This document shows positions 1 to 14,200 of a DNA stretch of 64,000 bases, piece by piece (within the stretch, counting starts at the first letter, position 1; each line of letters opens with the position of its first letter). The position numbers and the translations under genes were made by a program. A model generated the notes under the pieces. The model ran no database searches, had not been told where the DNA came from, and worked only from the letters and a program-made list of their open reading frames with translations. The stretch lies in contig CM038911.1 of NCBI GenBank assembly GCA_021904315.1, positions 19,565,390 through 19,629,389 of the forward strand. Reading direction: 5' to 3'. This stretch comes from Sphagnum magellanicum (Eukaryota; Streptophyta; Sphagnopsida; Sphagnales; Sphagnaceae).

Positions 1-2117
1 CAAACACATCACAATGGCTTGGGGTCTAGGGTTTAGGAATGCCCATCAGCTGTTCAAAGAAAGTGGGATTTGAAGTTTACACTCAGAGAGGAAGGTGGGG
101 ATGTTGAACATACAGTATTTGGAGGAGCCTGAGATGTGTCGCCTGCATGAGCACAAACAAGTGGTGGATGGTTCAACCATTCACACTCCTGTCTTTTCCC
201 CTGCAAATTGCCATAAAACCAAAAACCTATTGAAGTGATTGTATAATCCATTTTGCATATCATGGCTAGAATGGATAGCAGAATCCCATCTCCTGCTGAT
301 GGTTCTTCTTCAATTGATGTTGGAAGAACTTTTCATGACCTGAAGCAGCTTCAACATACTTACACATGTGTCAAGTTTCTCGTTGTCTTGTTCTCATGCA
401 GATGCTGACAGATGCAATGTTTGAATCTTGTCCATCTCTGAGGCAAGCAAACTAGAGAAACTGTTTGGCAAATTTCCATCACATCGGAGCAGCAACATGC
501 TGCAATGCCATCAAGCTAGGGGTTTTTCCTACATTCTTCCAAACTCTAGTGTTTGGAGAAAACATGTCCACATAAGATTTGTTGCAACTGGAATTTTCTC
601 AGAAGAACTTCCTCTCAATGCATCATGATATGCTTCAAGAACAAGAGAAAAGCTTTGCAATGGTGGGATTCTGCCATTCTATTTAAAGCAGTTTACACGG
701 GTGGTGTGAGCATCGATCGGTGTGCAACATTACTTGAGAAAGAAGCAGTTTGGTGTAGAAGTAAAGCTGGGGAGAGATGACCAGCAGCACAAGAAGCAAC
801 AACACGAGCCATACGAAAGTCCGAAAGGAAAGCAGACGAGTCGGCGAGCGTCGTGGCAACCGCGGCCGTCGCAGCGTCGATGATGATGATGATGATCTCC
901 GTGACTGCATCTTGTTGCAACCCTCGTTGTTCTCAAAGGTACTGCCGCCTCCGCCTCCTCTTTCTTCACATCCTCTTTCCCAGCGCAAGTCTCCCGCTCT
1001 TGTTCCGAGCTCGCGTACAATCTCTCAAGCTACGCGACAATCTCTCCGCGTTTTGTTTGGCTTTGTGAACTGTTTTTCTTCTGATTGGCGTCATGGCGGA
1101 GGGAGAACCTCGAGGGAATAGTGGCGCCCGGCTTTTGGTTCCGAATCTCGATCCCGTAGGTAGGTGCGCATTTTCCTCAACGGCGTGAACAAACACAGCG
1201 CCTTCTCCGATGGGGAGATGGAGTAGCTCCCTGAGCAACAAGCTGAAAAGCTCATGGTGCTAGAGTTTGGAGAAACAGAGTGAAGCGGCAGAATCAGTGC
1301 AATGAGGCAAACAACTTCTCCCATTCTTTGCAATGTCCATCTATAAGAAGCAGCAAACCCTAGAGGATGACGCTACAACCTCTACAGGTATGTGAGTACA
1401 TCCTGAACCACATTAAAACTAGGTACCTGTGATCCCCAGTACACCAAAACATCAAAATCATGCTATAACATACAATCCTTTCTGCAACCAAATGAACAAA
1501 GGATGCAGAAACACCATCCTACATGGTCATCAAGAAACAACAAGAATCATGTCATTGAATTTGGGTACCATCACTGCGATGGCACCTAATGTTCTGCTTC
1601 TTCAAAAGGGATCCAACCAAGTCAGTTCTGAAAGCTATGAGATGCTTGCCTGCCTGACACAAGAGTTGGAGGGCCTCCCAGAAAACACTTTTCAACGATA
1701 ATGAAGTGTTCCAAAAAAGAGTTTTTATGATTCAAATGAATAACTGCTGCTTCCAGATATGATACAGATGGCAGAGTGTACAGTATTCAAAGGCAATTGA
1801 GCCTGCAATCTTCATCTTGGTTTAGGGTTTTTGGAACTCTACAGGGCCATCCAGCGCAGTGGCATCAGAACATGCAACTGTGGCATGACCTTTCAAGATC
1901 CTGTGGTTTGTTTGGGTGATGGCACACCTGCAAGTGAGTGACTATTGACCCTACCCTTAAAATGCTTTTGTTACAAGAAATAGTATACTGACTGTACACC
2001 AAAAGAAAAAAATTCATTCCCGAACTCCAAGTCCTCGGCAACATCTATGTCCACTGATCATGCCTTCTCCACAATGCACACCACCGCACAGTAGAAGTCC
2101 ATTGCCTGGAATAGTCA
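1..2117. other. intergenic region 3' of RBX1, with GC-rich block
   Basis: I recognise no gene here. Positions about 780-1160 are rich in CpG and contain a short GAT run near 879-894. A plus-strand ATG at 1093 opens a 22-residue reading frame beginning MAEGEPRGNS that ends at a plausible GT donor (1159), so a first exon is conceivable. The following 1170-1270 carries another short frame interrupted by TAG. I could not connect either to a protein family or to a downstream exon. The rest (1-770 and 1400-2117) shows no supported coding signal. The stretch next to 2118 will include the RBX1 3' UTR. Confidence 0.3.
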
Positions 2118-3652
<1,535 letters not shown>

Positions 3653-3819
3653 CTCTTCTTCTTCTCCTCCTTCCTCCCCGCCCTCTCTCCCCCCAGTTCT
3701 CCTCGCCCCTTTCTTCGTCTACACTGCCTCCTCCTACACTCGGAAGTCCTCCCGTGAACACCACCACCGACAGAGTCAGGAAAAAAACACTCTCTGGGAT
3801 GAAATTCAGCCAAGCGCAA

Positions 3820-3846
3820 CTTCTTCTTCTTCTTCTTCTTCTTCTC
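3820..3846. repeat. (CTT)n microsatellite upstream of RBX1
   Basis: A run of about nine TTC/CTT triplets lies roughly 170-195 bp upstream of the RBX1 start codon, in the presumed 5' UTR or proximal promoter. On the RBX1 strand it reads as a GAA run. GAA-rich tracts are common in plant 5' UTRs; any role here is inference. Confidence 0.8.
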
Positions 3847-3919
3847 AAGCACCTCTGCAACTTCCCCACACTCCTCCTACCCCTCTCCAAGGAGCAAAGG
3901 AAGGAATCGCATGATCTCC

Positions 3920-3947
3920 AAACCCTAGTTTTTGCTCCAAACCCTAG
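3920..3947 (-). promoter_or_regulatory. paired telo-box motifs upstream of RBX1
   Basis: Two copies of AAACCCTAG (3920-3928 and 3939-3947) lie 270-295 bp upstream of the RBX1 ATG. Telo-boxes are established promoter elements of plant growth and ribosome-biogenesis genes and can act in either orientation. TFB4 and IMP4 in this window also have them. Assignment to RBX1 rests on position only. Confidence 0.5.
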
Positions 3948-4141
3948 TGTTGGGATTACTTTCGTTCTCCACGCTCACTTGCCACCCTACTCCCTGGTAC
4001 TTCCTTGCAACGATGAAGTCAGCCAAGTTTAAGGTGCAAATTCCTTCATCTGCATTACCAAAAGCGAAGTGCTCTATTCTTCACAGAAATTCCTATTATT
4101 CAGTTTGCTGAATGTGAACATTCTGTTGTGACATGAAATCA

Positions 4142-4622
4142 TGGTGTCTTATTTTTAATCTCCAGCTGAGGAGGGATTCTAGAGTCTGTGATGACTGATC
4201 AGGCCTTAATTTCTCTACTGCAGCGATGCATAGCAAATGAGGGACAGATCTGATTTTGCATGGTGGCGATCTAATGGATAGAAGGGAATGTTTTGTTTAA
4301 AGTCGTAAATGCAGCCTAAGGTAACTGTTGCTTCTGGAAGCTGGATCTAGAAGGTCTTGGGTACTGATTTAGTGAAGGAAGGCAAGGAGCTCAGTGGGTG
4401 GACTAAGGCTTTGAGATTTGGTTTTGCAAAATTTTACGAGGATGTACGTATTTTTTAAATGCATGGAGACCTGATTCAATTTTGGGGAATAGAGATCTAA
4501 ATTGGATCCGCTTTTCCTTTCGCTGCATGTTGATCTGCTCGGACGTATTCTACAGTTGAGTTGGGCTGGTGTGAAGGATTAGCTGAAGGATCTGAATGTC
4601 AAAGGGCGGCTACCTAGTTCAG
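4142..4622 (+). repeat. 5' LTR of the gypsy element
   Basis: It aligns along its length with 7093-7570. Shared anchors include GGCCTTAATTT, GTCTAGAAGGTCTTG, TTTAGTGAAGGAAG, TGGGTGGACTA and AATGTCAAAGGG. This copy keeps many CpG sites that are TpG or CpA in the 3' copy. It begins within 500 bp of the RBX1 start codon. The exact ends are uncertain by some 10 bp. Confidence 0.7.
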
Positions 4623-5342
4623 GGTAGCCTCAAGTTGAACGTGAAGGACAAAGCAAAGGAGTGATTTCGACAATTGAACCCTGCTCCTCCAGATTAGGCC
4701 ACGCTTAGGGACCTAGATGATTGCAACGTTTCCAGGCATAATTGACGAAAACGAAATATGTAATGTATGAAACTCAAAGCAATCCACCAGGAGGCGCATT
4801 GCCAAAGGGTTACAAGCTACGTAGTTCAACTTGAGAAATATTTTCTTAAAGATCATATAGCTGAGGCTGAGCACAGGAGACTTTTTTTTCCAAGACTTCA
4901 ACTACAGATAAAATAAAAGTTGTGCGTCGGTTGAAGTTATGTTGGATTAATGGAAGTGGTAGTGAAAGTTGTTGAAGAAGTGGAGAGAGTGTTATAGGAG
5001 ATGGGGGGGGGGGGGGGGAACCCCATTTGAATCCTTGAAAGAGAGGAGGACGACAAGGTAGAAACCTTTGAGACTGCCGCAGAAAGGCAAGTTAACACCT
5101 TAAAAGCAACTCTGATCAACTTTTTCAGTAAAGAAGCCGAAGCTCGATATGTAGCTCTTGCTTCTGAAGCTTCGGGAGCTACTTTATCTGTGACTTGTTT
5201 TTCATGCAAGCAGACTGAGTACGATGTTAAGCAATTCTTCAAAGAATGGAGAGAACCAGCAAAATAGAATGAACAAATGTGGAACGTGATGCACCTTTTG
5301 TGGAATGTGGGTGCACTTGGAAGAAAATGCATAGTTGCAGCA

Positions 5343-5752
5343 TGAGCTTTCACCTGCTAGTTGATACAGGCACCTGGATGTCCATCATGTTCATGGAAGC
5401 AGTCAAGGAGTTAGGGTTGATCTGCACATGGTTACAGGATCAAAAAGCTACAAAACAACAACCTCTGGCATTACAACTCAGGCTATGGGAAGGATTGAGA
5501 ACTTGGTGAGGGTGGGTGGAATCAAATGCTACATGACTTTCATGATTGTGGATACCAATGGGTACAACATGCTCATGGGTCTTGATTTCTTGCTCAAAAT
5601 AGGCGCAGACGTCGATGTGGAGAGAGATGGCTTGAACCAGGTTTTGTAATGGACTTGGGCTCGATGTTCAACAAGTTATTAAGCTCAATATGATCAATGT
5701 TATAGTAGTGACTCCTTTGAATGCCATTGAGGCTAGAGTAACAAAGAGCTCC
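5343..5752 (+). pseudogene. retropepsin-like protease fragment of gypsy element
   Basis: The reading frame from 5279 contains the aspartic-protease motif LLVDTG (Asp-Thr-Gly codons at 5363-5371) followed by VKELGL. A frameshift near 5430 moves the reading to a second frame, which carries TTQAMGRIENL, the conserved MTFMIVDTNGYN segment and the family hallmark LMGLDFLLKIGADVDVE before a stop at 5647. Reading on past that stop gives a linker resembling the DVQV-LPLNMVN region that follows the protease in this gypsy group. This is a broken copy with no functional protein. Confidence 0.7.
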
Positions 5753-5859
5753 TAGGTGGAGCACTGGTGCATAAGTGAGAATGAGATATGCATGGGAGAA
5801 GAAGAAGCACTATTGAAAGATGATCATTTGTGAGGGCAAGGGTGTGAAAAGCTAGGGCT

Positions 5860-6115
5860 TGTCTAAGGCACATCAAGGAATTATCACTCCATGGAGGGTG
5901 AATGCTATGCATTGATTTGGGGAATTGTGCATTTTCATCAATAGCTACATACAAGCCCTTTTATTCTTCGTATGGATCACAAGTTGCTAAAGTGACTAGC
6001 TAGTATTTGTGATGTGCATGGGAAAAGGGGTAGGTGGGTGGGCATGTTGCAAGATTTCAACTTTGCAATATAGTCCATCACCAAGCCATTAAGCACACAA
6101 ATGTCGAGGAACTCA
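5860..6115 (+). pseudogene. gypsy RNase H fragment
   Basis: Pieces in shifting frames read NYHSMEGECYALIWGIVHF, then a segment like L-R-DHK-LKWL, then HGKRGRWVGMLQDFNFAI and IVHHQAIKHTNVEELN. These match in order the RNase H that follows reverse transcriptase in Ty3/gypsy polyproteins, including the EGEC-AV-WG start and the K/R-H-NVDALSR end. At least two frame changes break it. The missing reverse transcriptase upstream points to an internal deletion between about 5750 and 5850. Confidence 0.65.
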
Positions 6116-7092
6116 ACAAAAATCTTGCATGAGATTAAGAAGAAGAGGATGATTTCCAAAGCAAAGTCCAGGATATTGTTATGATGTCAATCTTTGCTAT
6201 TGGGTTGCCCATAGAATGGAAAGGAATTAGGTGTAGATCCTAGAATTTGGAATTGCGTAGTAAAAACAAATGGCTACATGTGCATTGTTGCTTTGACATC
6301 AATCATGACAAATTGTGCAGTTTAAGGAAAAGGGAAACTTGTCATGTTTTTACTCTAAATAGGGAGGAAGATGTTGAAGATGACTTGATTATAAAACCCT
6401 TGGAATTAAAAAGGTTGAAATGTAAATGTAATCTAAAACTTCACATTTGGGGATGGAAGAAGACATGGTAGTCTATATGGATGGGCGGATAAGAACAATG
6501 GTAGTTGATGCACATGGTTCAAAAGGAAGTGGATGCATTAAGGAGCCTTCACATGCAAGTATTTGTAACAAGGGGACAAAGAGGACAATTGCCTTAACAT
6601 CTAGGATGGTGTTGGGTGCTTAGGTATACATTTTGCAGCACGGGGAGGTACTAGTAGGTGTCTCTCCCAATGAAAAAGAAAGGATTTCCAAGAAAATGTA
6701 ATAGTATTAATGGCAAGGTGAACATTTGTATTTCTAAGGTTTGATGGCTTCCAAACCAAAGCAAAGATGAAAGTTGATCCAAGAATTACACATGGAGTTG
6801 GGATTAATGTTTGCTAAGTTAGTAGGAGCTTGGTGAAGATGAGGAAACATGGCAAGAAAAAAGGACTAGAAGCAAACTAAAAAGGACCTTACAAGTTTGT
6901 TAGGTACAGAGATCACATTTGGACTCAAGATTTAGATGATGAAACATGCATATGTGTGTTGCAAGATACCAATGAATAAGTTTGGGAGAAACCTCGGCCT
7001 AAACTACAACTTCCATCTTAATGGATGAATTGTTGTTGTTGTTTGTGTAACACAAACAAATTGAAAGGTGAATGGTCACATATGCAATGTGA

Positions 7093-7570
7093 AATGGTAT
7101 TTAAAAAAAAATCTCCAATCCAATTGAAGAGGGATTTTAAAATATGTGATTTTTTATTAGGCCTTAATTTTGTACTACATCCATGCATAGTAAATGAAGG
7201 CTAGATCTAATTGTGCATGGTGATGATCTAACGACAAGGGAAAAAAATTTGTTTAAGTTTTAAATGTGACATATAACTTATTTTTGGAACTTGGGTCTAG
7301 AAGGTCTTGAATACTAATTTAGTGAAGGAAGACACAGAGTTCAATGGGTGGACTATGGCTCTAAGATTTGGTTTTGAAAATTTTACAAAGATGTATTAAC
7401 ACAAATTTTTTGAATGCATGGAAACTTGAATCAATTTTTGGGAATACATATATAAATTGGATCTCTTTTTCCTTTTGGTGTATGTTGATTTGTTATTCTA
7501 TGTAGTTGAATTGGGTTCATGTGAAGGATTAGTGAAATGAACTAAATGTCAAAGGGTGTGGTGTGGTAGG
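7093..7570 (+). repeat. 3' LTR of the gypsy element
   Basis: Direct repeat of 4142-4622, more AT-rich. Where the 5' copy has CpG (for example GCGATG, GTCGTAAATG, TTACGAGGATG, AAGGGCGGC) this copy usually has TG or CA, or has lost the site. That is the signature of deamination of methylated cytosine. The exact ends are uncertain. Confidence 0.7.
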
Positions 7571-10500
7571 TTTGAATTAGAATCATGAATGTATGGGTAT
7601 GTTTGTTTTTCTCTGATTATGAAATGGTTTTCACTATTAAAAGATGCAAGGTATTTCATGTTTGATAGTTACTCAACTAGATAGGATTAGAAAAAGGGCA
7701 ATTTGTGGCCAAGTTTTGATCACACCATAATTTTATTAATTTTACATTTAAGATGTTTGTGCATGTTTTTAAAGTTTGAAAATATGTTGTATTTTGTCAT
7801 ATTTTATAACATGTGACAACTTTGGCACAAAATGTTTGATATTTGTGGAGATAACTTAACATTAATTAAAATGATTGTCATATCCACTAAATTCATTGGG
7901 AACATAGGCATAATTTTCATTTCTTTTTGTTCTTTTTCATGTGGTACCCACCAATGGGTATCATAGGGGAGAAAAAAACAAGGCGTTTCGAAAAATGAAA
8001 TGCCATTTGGAACATGCGTTTCATTTTTTGAAATGCCCCAATGTTTGTGGGGGTTAAATTTTGCATGGTAACTTGTCATCCAAATACACCAAAAAAAATT
8101 TAAAATTTTTTTTTTTTAGAATTTTTGAAAAAAAATGCCAATGTTTTGCATGTAGGTTAGAACTTTAGAACGAGGGCATTCCCAAAATAAAAGGCCTAGG
8201 ATAAGGTGGTGGTAGGCACTATAATCTAACCTCATAATTTGGGAATGTCCCCCACCTAGGGTTTTAGTCATCTTATAAAACCAACTGAATATTATCATAA
8301 ACATAAACAAATATAAATCATGAAGTGTGTGAAGGGGAAGGTTTTTACAATGTGGGTGATTTTTCAAAACTTAATATTTAAAGGTTCCAAGTAAAAATTA
8401 AATTGAACTGGACCTAACCATTGACTCAAAAAAAGACCTAAACCCTAATTTAAGATTCACCTATTTACAAGATTCAAATTTAAACCATTATTGGATGGTT
8501 CTTTTTCTTTTTGAAAATTGGTCAATTTTAGTTTTTGTACACATTTATGAAAACTAAATCGGTTTATTTTTTTGAAACAAAATTGGGTTAATAAATATTG
8601 ATTTTTATTTTTTTCATACTTAGCCGATTCTCAAAGATATTGGTTTTCATAAATCCAACAAAAAACAATTTTCACATTCAATTTTCACAACTCAATTATC
8701 AAATTTTCATTTATTAAAATAAAAATTTTTTATAGTTAAAAAACTAAAAATATGTTAAAGTTTGATTACAAAGTTTGTAACAATTTTTTTTATTCAAATT
8801 TTTTATTTTCATGACTTCATCTTTTTCAAAAGTTCTTTAAATTTTAAAAAAAAATTCTTTAAAATCTATATCAATTTAAATTACATGTACCAAGCTAGAT
8901 GAAGACTTGCAACTAACCCTAAGGTCATTTGGCCATTTATTGTTTACAAAAATCAAATTGATTAAATTATCTATTACAAATTACATGTTCTTATATTAAT
9001 TAATATTCAATTTAAAAACACAATTATTTTCATTTCAATTTGTTATTCAACAATCCCAACAATAGAAAACATAGTCTCATGTTTCCCCCACCTTTGAAAA
9101 GGGCATTTGATGTCTTTGAACATCAACTTGATATTGCCTAAAAATCAAAAGTTTTTTTATTCACGAGCTCCTTTACTAGTTTATTTGTGTTGATTGTGAT
9201 TTCAAAAAATCCAAACTATAGTTTTCATCTTTAACTCCTTAATTTGCAATGTCACTTTCAAATTTAACCAACGGGTGCAAATGATGATAACATTTCATAA
9301 ACATCTAAGATATAAGGACATTGTATCATATTTTCTCAAGAATGCATTCCTTTGTTCATGACCAATAAATGAGGACACTAAATAAAGATGCTTTTAAATC
9401 TAATGTCCAACATTTTAAAAAACATATTATGAACTACATTTTTTTCATATTTTTTCTTTTAAAAAAAATAAAAATCCAAAGGTCACCATTAAAGTACGAT
9501 TTAAGTTTAAACTTTGACAATTATTTTAAAATAAGAATCCTATGATTTTTCATGTTTTGCCACACCTTGAGAACCACCCTTTAATTCATATTGTCCATCT
9601 CAATGTTGCATAATGAAATTTTCATCAAAGCATCCAAAGTATCCAATTTCAAGGAAGCTCACAAGTGACTTTTGATGGCATTTTGCTTGGAAAAGCCCCT
9701 TTCACAAATAATAATATTTGTAAGAATAACAAGTACTTTCTACCAAAGTTGCATGAGTTGTGGCCAATTAACAAACCATCCATTCATACTTTCACAACAC
9801 CTCCAAGTTTCAAATAGTGACTTATTCTCACATTCATGCCTTAAGTTCTTCACAAATTCTAGCAATTCACCTTTGCTTGCATCCCTTTAGTTAAGTCTTT
9901 AATAACTTGAATTTTGATGTCAACTTTTCCAACCACTACTCCCACGTATTGAAACATGCATTTTCTTAAATTGGATAATACTTGGAACTAAACAATTCGG
10001 ATGCATTAAACACAAGGTCGTGAAATTTTTCATTGAAATTATCCACAATTGCTTGCACATATAGTTTGCTTTCATGCTCATGTTTTTTTTTCTAGTTGGT
10101 TGTTTCTATAAAAAATAAATCCTTCCATAGTGCATGGGGGGTGATTTTTGAAGGCCATTTAAGGCAAGTTTTCTATTAGTTTGCTATTGGTACGACAATT
10201 TTATGAAAACTTATCACCTTCAAAGCTAAATCTTTTGTGAAATGATCACCACCCATGTTACATTTCAAAAATGAAAAAAAAAAAAAAAACATTGCATAGA
10301 TGAAAGGAGAAGAAAGCTTAAGTGATATGAAAATACATGTTCCTCTATATCATCAAGTTGAGCATTAAACTTTCTAAACTTTGCCCATTAAACAAAGAGA
10401 ACAAAGTATTTTGTTGTGAGTCTTTCTCCTTGCTTGGTCTTTTCAACTTATAGGAACCCAACATTCTAGACGAGCTTGAAGCTATGATAATCAGTATACA

Positions 10501-11040
10501 AGTTATTAGACCACACTTTTAAATACAACGTGTTTTTGATACTCTCAAATACACGAACCAAGAGCCAAAGAAAGGCAAGTTCAAAAGAACAATCTTCGAA
10601 TTCTCAAGACAATTTAAGGTGGACATTGCATGGGTTGGAGTGAGTGGATTGAAATCGTATAAGTAAGATTCAACCACTTCACCAAAGCTTTTAGGGTTAT
10701 GCATTCTAGTAATAAATAACCATCATCGAAGTTAACCCAATTGACAATGGCCATTCTCCCTTAATGGAAGGCCCTAATACCTAATCTTTTCTTAGCAACC
10801 AATCCTATTGGTGAAAGGCACTTTCTTTTTTTTTATTTTTCATTTGATAGCCTTTTTTTTCTTTTTTTTAAAACTTTCAATGGGACAAGCAATTTTTTCA
10901 ATTTTTCATTCTTTTTTGGATAGAAAATTTTTTTAATTTTTTTTTCAAAATAATTTTTAGGGCTTTTCATTTGCTTTGTAACATGTCCAAAAATCAACCT
11001 TGGGAAAAAAAAATTTGTTGTTGAGTAGGAAAAATGAAGT
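7571..11040. other. AT-rich gene-free stretch
   Basis: I see no gene here. The sequence is very AT-rich with many A and T runs and few CpG sites. The longest open frames (up to about 90 codons) have no recognisable motif and no splice-linked partners. It may be decayed transposon sequence, but I found no diagnostic protein remnant. Confidence 0.5.
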
Positions 11041-11134
11041 CCCTATACCCTCCCTATACCCTGGGAGCTGCCCTCGTATCGGGGACCCGTCCCCACCCTT
11101 CAAAACGCAGGGCGAGGTGACTGGAGAAGACTGG

Positions 11135-11164
11135 AAACCCTAAGGCTGTGCGCTGAAACCCTAG
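11135..11164 (+). promoter_or_regulatory. telo-box pair upstream of TFB4
   Basis: AAACCCTAA (11135-11143) and AAACCCTAG (11156-11164) lie 59-88 bp before the TFB4 ATG, inside a local CpG-rich patch (about 11040-11260) within AT-rich surroundings. Position and motif fit a core promoter or 5' UTR element of a housekeeping gene. Function is inferred from the known plant telo-box. Confidence 0.55.
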
Positions 11165-11222
11165 GACCGAAGAGTGAAGGAGACGGTTTCAGAGCTGCAG
11201 TGCTCGTCGTCGTCGAACCACC

Positions 11223-14200
11223 ATGTCTTCGGCGATGTCCACTCCTCGCTCTGGTACGCTTTCCACTCTCCCATCTTGTTGCAAATCTTCCCAGCTTTAC
11301 TGAAATTTGTGGTGGCCCCAAAGAAAAAAAAAAGGCCTTGCTTAAATCAATTGAAAGGCCGTGACATCTTTAGGTCCTTCGGCTTTGTGTCTGGTTTGAG
11401 GAAATGTGGGAGTGAAAACTTGGGGAGATATTTTGTGTCGGCTGGGGGGATGTGTGCGCAGATGATGTGAGTGCGGTTGTGATATTGCTTGATGTTAATC
11501 CCTACTTTTGGGGTACAAAAACCAGCACCGGTTTCACTTTCGAGCAATTTTTCCAGCATGTAAAAGTTTTCTCTTCCATTTCTTACAGCAGTTTCATTGG
11601 AAACTTCAGACGAGATTTTTTGTGATTCTGAACTGAAGAAGAAGGCATTGCGTGCTGGTTTGAGTGATTTCACTAATCAACTCGACACTTTTACATTCTA
11701 GGGCAAATTCAGGACTGACCATCCCCTCCCTGCCCCTTGTCTAGAGGCAAAAGAAGTTTGATCAAAGTATATTCTAGCTTTCAGCGAAAAACATTTTTCC
11801 TGAGATGACCGCTGGTTGCACAGAGTGCAAGATTTGAAGAATTCAAGGTTCTAGGGTTTAGAGTTTTAGGGCTTGAAGCTGTTTAAGCCATGCCCCCTTG
11901 TGTAGAGGCAAAGAAGTTGGACCAAAGTTTTGTATATTCTAGCTTTCAGCAAAAAAAAATTTTGTCCTGAGATGCTTGCCTGGTTACACAGAGTGCAAGA
12001 TTTGAAAAATTGAAGGTTTTAGGGTTTTGGTTGTTTAAGACTGAATCTCATTTTTTCTTTCAGAGTGCCTGGGAACCCTAAGATCATTGAAGCAGTGTCA
12101 TTGACATGGTTCAGAGTTGTAGGGCAGAAAATTGTTCCTCAATAGAGAAATCTTTTATCTGAAGAACTGTTTGTCCTGAAATGCTCACCCAGTTACACAG
12201 AATGCAAGAGTCAAAGAATTGAAGGTTTTCAGGTTTCAGGGTTTCAGGATTTTAGGTTGTTTTAAGACTGAATCACATCTTTGCTTTCAGAGTGTCTGGA
12301 AACCCTAAGATCATTGAAGTGGTTTAACTGACATGGTTCAGAGTTTTAGGGCAGAAATTTTTCCTCAAGTGAGAAATTGTTGATCAAGGTATTAATTGTT
12401 ATGTGCAATGCATTCCTTTAATTCAAAGCTTTGTTTTGTAATGTAGCAGGTTCTTGTATTTATCAATTGTATCCTGTTGCTCAGTCATCTCAACCAAGTT
12501 ACAGTGATTGCCATGGGCGCAAGTGCATGGTATATAAGCCTGGATCTCTAATGTTTCACTCATGCTTTAGTCACTGAACAATATTCCTCTTTAATTTCTA
12601 CCCCCAAAACCTATGAACTCATGCTGCAAGGTGGGTGGGTTGCAATAGTATGAATCTGGCTTACTTGCTGTTTGATTGCTGTTGTGGTGGGTTTCAGCAC
12701 ATTTTTGTATGACTCAGCAGCAATTGACGGTACTGCAAGTGGGCGATCAAAACGGGACAAACAGCCTGAATCTCGATCAACTACAATTACTCAGAAATTG
12801 CAAGAGTTTGTGAAAAAGGATGGGGCGGCTGAAACAAACCTGGGACCTGTGGAGAACCAGTTCTCAAACCTGTCTGGGTCCCTTTCTATGGCACTTTGCT
12901 GTATCCAATGCTAGCATTGTTCTTGTCATAATAGAAGGGTTCCCTAGAGGTCTGGAAGCTTTGTTTTTAAGCTCTCTGAAATGCACCACCCGTGACAGCG
13001 ATTGGTCTTGGAAGTAGATTTTTTTTTCTTGAATTTTTTTCTAGATTGAGTTTCTGTCCATCCCAGCAGAGGGAGGAGGGTTTAGGGTCTGAGGTTCAAG
13101 GTTCAGAAATCAGGTTCACTATATGTAATTGCACTTTGAATTTTTATTTATCACTGTTGGCAGTTTAAGCAGAAGCTTTTATGTGGTCAATACTTTGAGA
13201 CCTTTTCCATCATCTTGTTGATATGAGGGACTTCATTTTGCTCTGGTCTTCCTGTTGGTTTCTCCTCCATATGAGTCTTTTGCTTGACTCCCAATGTGTT
13301 TCAGACATTCAGAGAATTTTGAGAAAGCCTACTGCACCCCCTCAACCTCGGGTGAGTTGATGTATGTGGATTCCTCACTTGATCCTTGTTGTCAGAACAG
13401 AGCATTTGAAGGGCTGTTGAAAAATTCTTGGGAACTGTTCTTTGGGCTTTTGTCAGGCAATTTACTTGTCATCTTTTCATTCTTTAGTAATTTTAAATTT
13501 GCTTCAAAAGTCACCATTTCTTATCCTGCTCCTTCTCGTTTTTTACAAACAAGGTCTGTTTGCTATGGCCAAACTTGAGCATTGAATCAAAAGAACCTAA
13601 CCCAGTGCAGTTTTAACAGATTCTGTGTGTGCAAGGCTTCCCTGATGCTCCTCAACAGTAAGTGAATGATCAAGACCTTCCCTTGGAAGGTGTTTCTCTG
13701 CTGAACCTGATTTGGTTGTGTCTGCCAACACACAGGGCTGAGTTGGTGATTTTCCATTCACTGTGTGTGTCTATGCTTAGCTGTATATTGGTTTTCTGAT
13801 TTGTTGGTCATTTTATGTTGCTATTTTGGCAGATACATTGCTGTAATGAACTCCATTTTTTCTGCCCAGCGGTGCTCAGTAAGTATCTTCTTGTCCATTC
13901 CAAGTGGAAAGTTATCAAGGACACATGAATGATGAAAACTCACCAGGCTTGAAGTCAGCTCTGATCCTTTTTTGAAACCACCAATCTGTCTTTGCACCCT
14001 TAGGGTGACTGCATGCCTTAACACTCAAGCTCTAATCAAGGAGATGTTGTCTCACGATGGGGATTGTACTCACCATTTCTTTAGCCTTTTTCTGTACATA
14101 ATGGGTTAATGTTCAAAGGACTGCAGGTTCCAATTGATGCCTGTATTGTTGGAAGCCAGCACTCAGCTTTTCTGCAGCAGGTATGGATGGACACATCATA

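Larger units (their letters stand above)
4142..7570 (+). mobile_element. decayed Ty3/gypsy LTR retrotransposon with internal deletion
   Basis: Two direct repeats of about 480 bp (4142-4622 and 7093-7570) flank an internal region of about 2.5 kb, which is the layout of an LTR retrotransposon. The internal region holds recognisable plus-strand remnants of a gypsy retropepsin (about 5343-5649) and an RNase H (about 5860-6115), in the correct order and orientation. The reverse transcriptase that should separate them is missing, and I see no integrase before the 3' LTR, so the element is internally deleted. Frameshifts and stops make it non-autonomous. A 16-17 bp G run sits at about 5004-5020. I could not define a primer-binding site or a target-site duplication. 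Confidence 0.75.

Noticed and set aside
4142-7570. Reading the two similar 480-bp segments as two unrelated insertions of one repeat
   Set aside because: Protease and RNase H remnants lie between them in the right order and orientation, so an LTR pair is the simpler reading, although unequal CpG decay leaves some doubt.
11586-11700. Possible TFB4 exon after TTACAG at 11587
   Set aside because: The encoded residues do not match the family, whereas exon 3 at 12450 continues QH|VLVFIN correctly and in phase.
12061-12100. Exon-like GTGCCTGGGAACCCTAAGATC after CTTTCAG
   Set aside because: It recurs in the intron 2 tandem repeat and encodes nothing found in TFB4.
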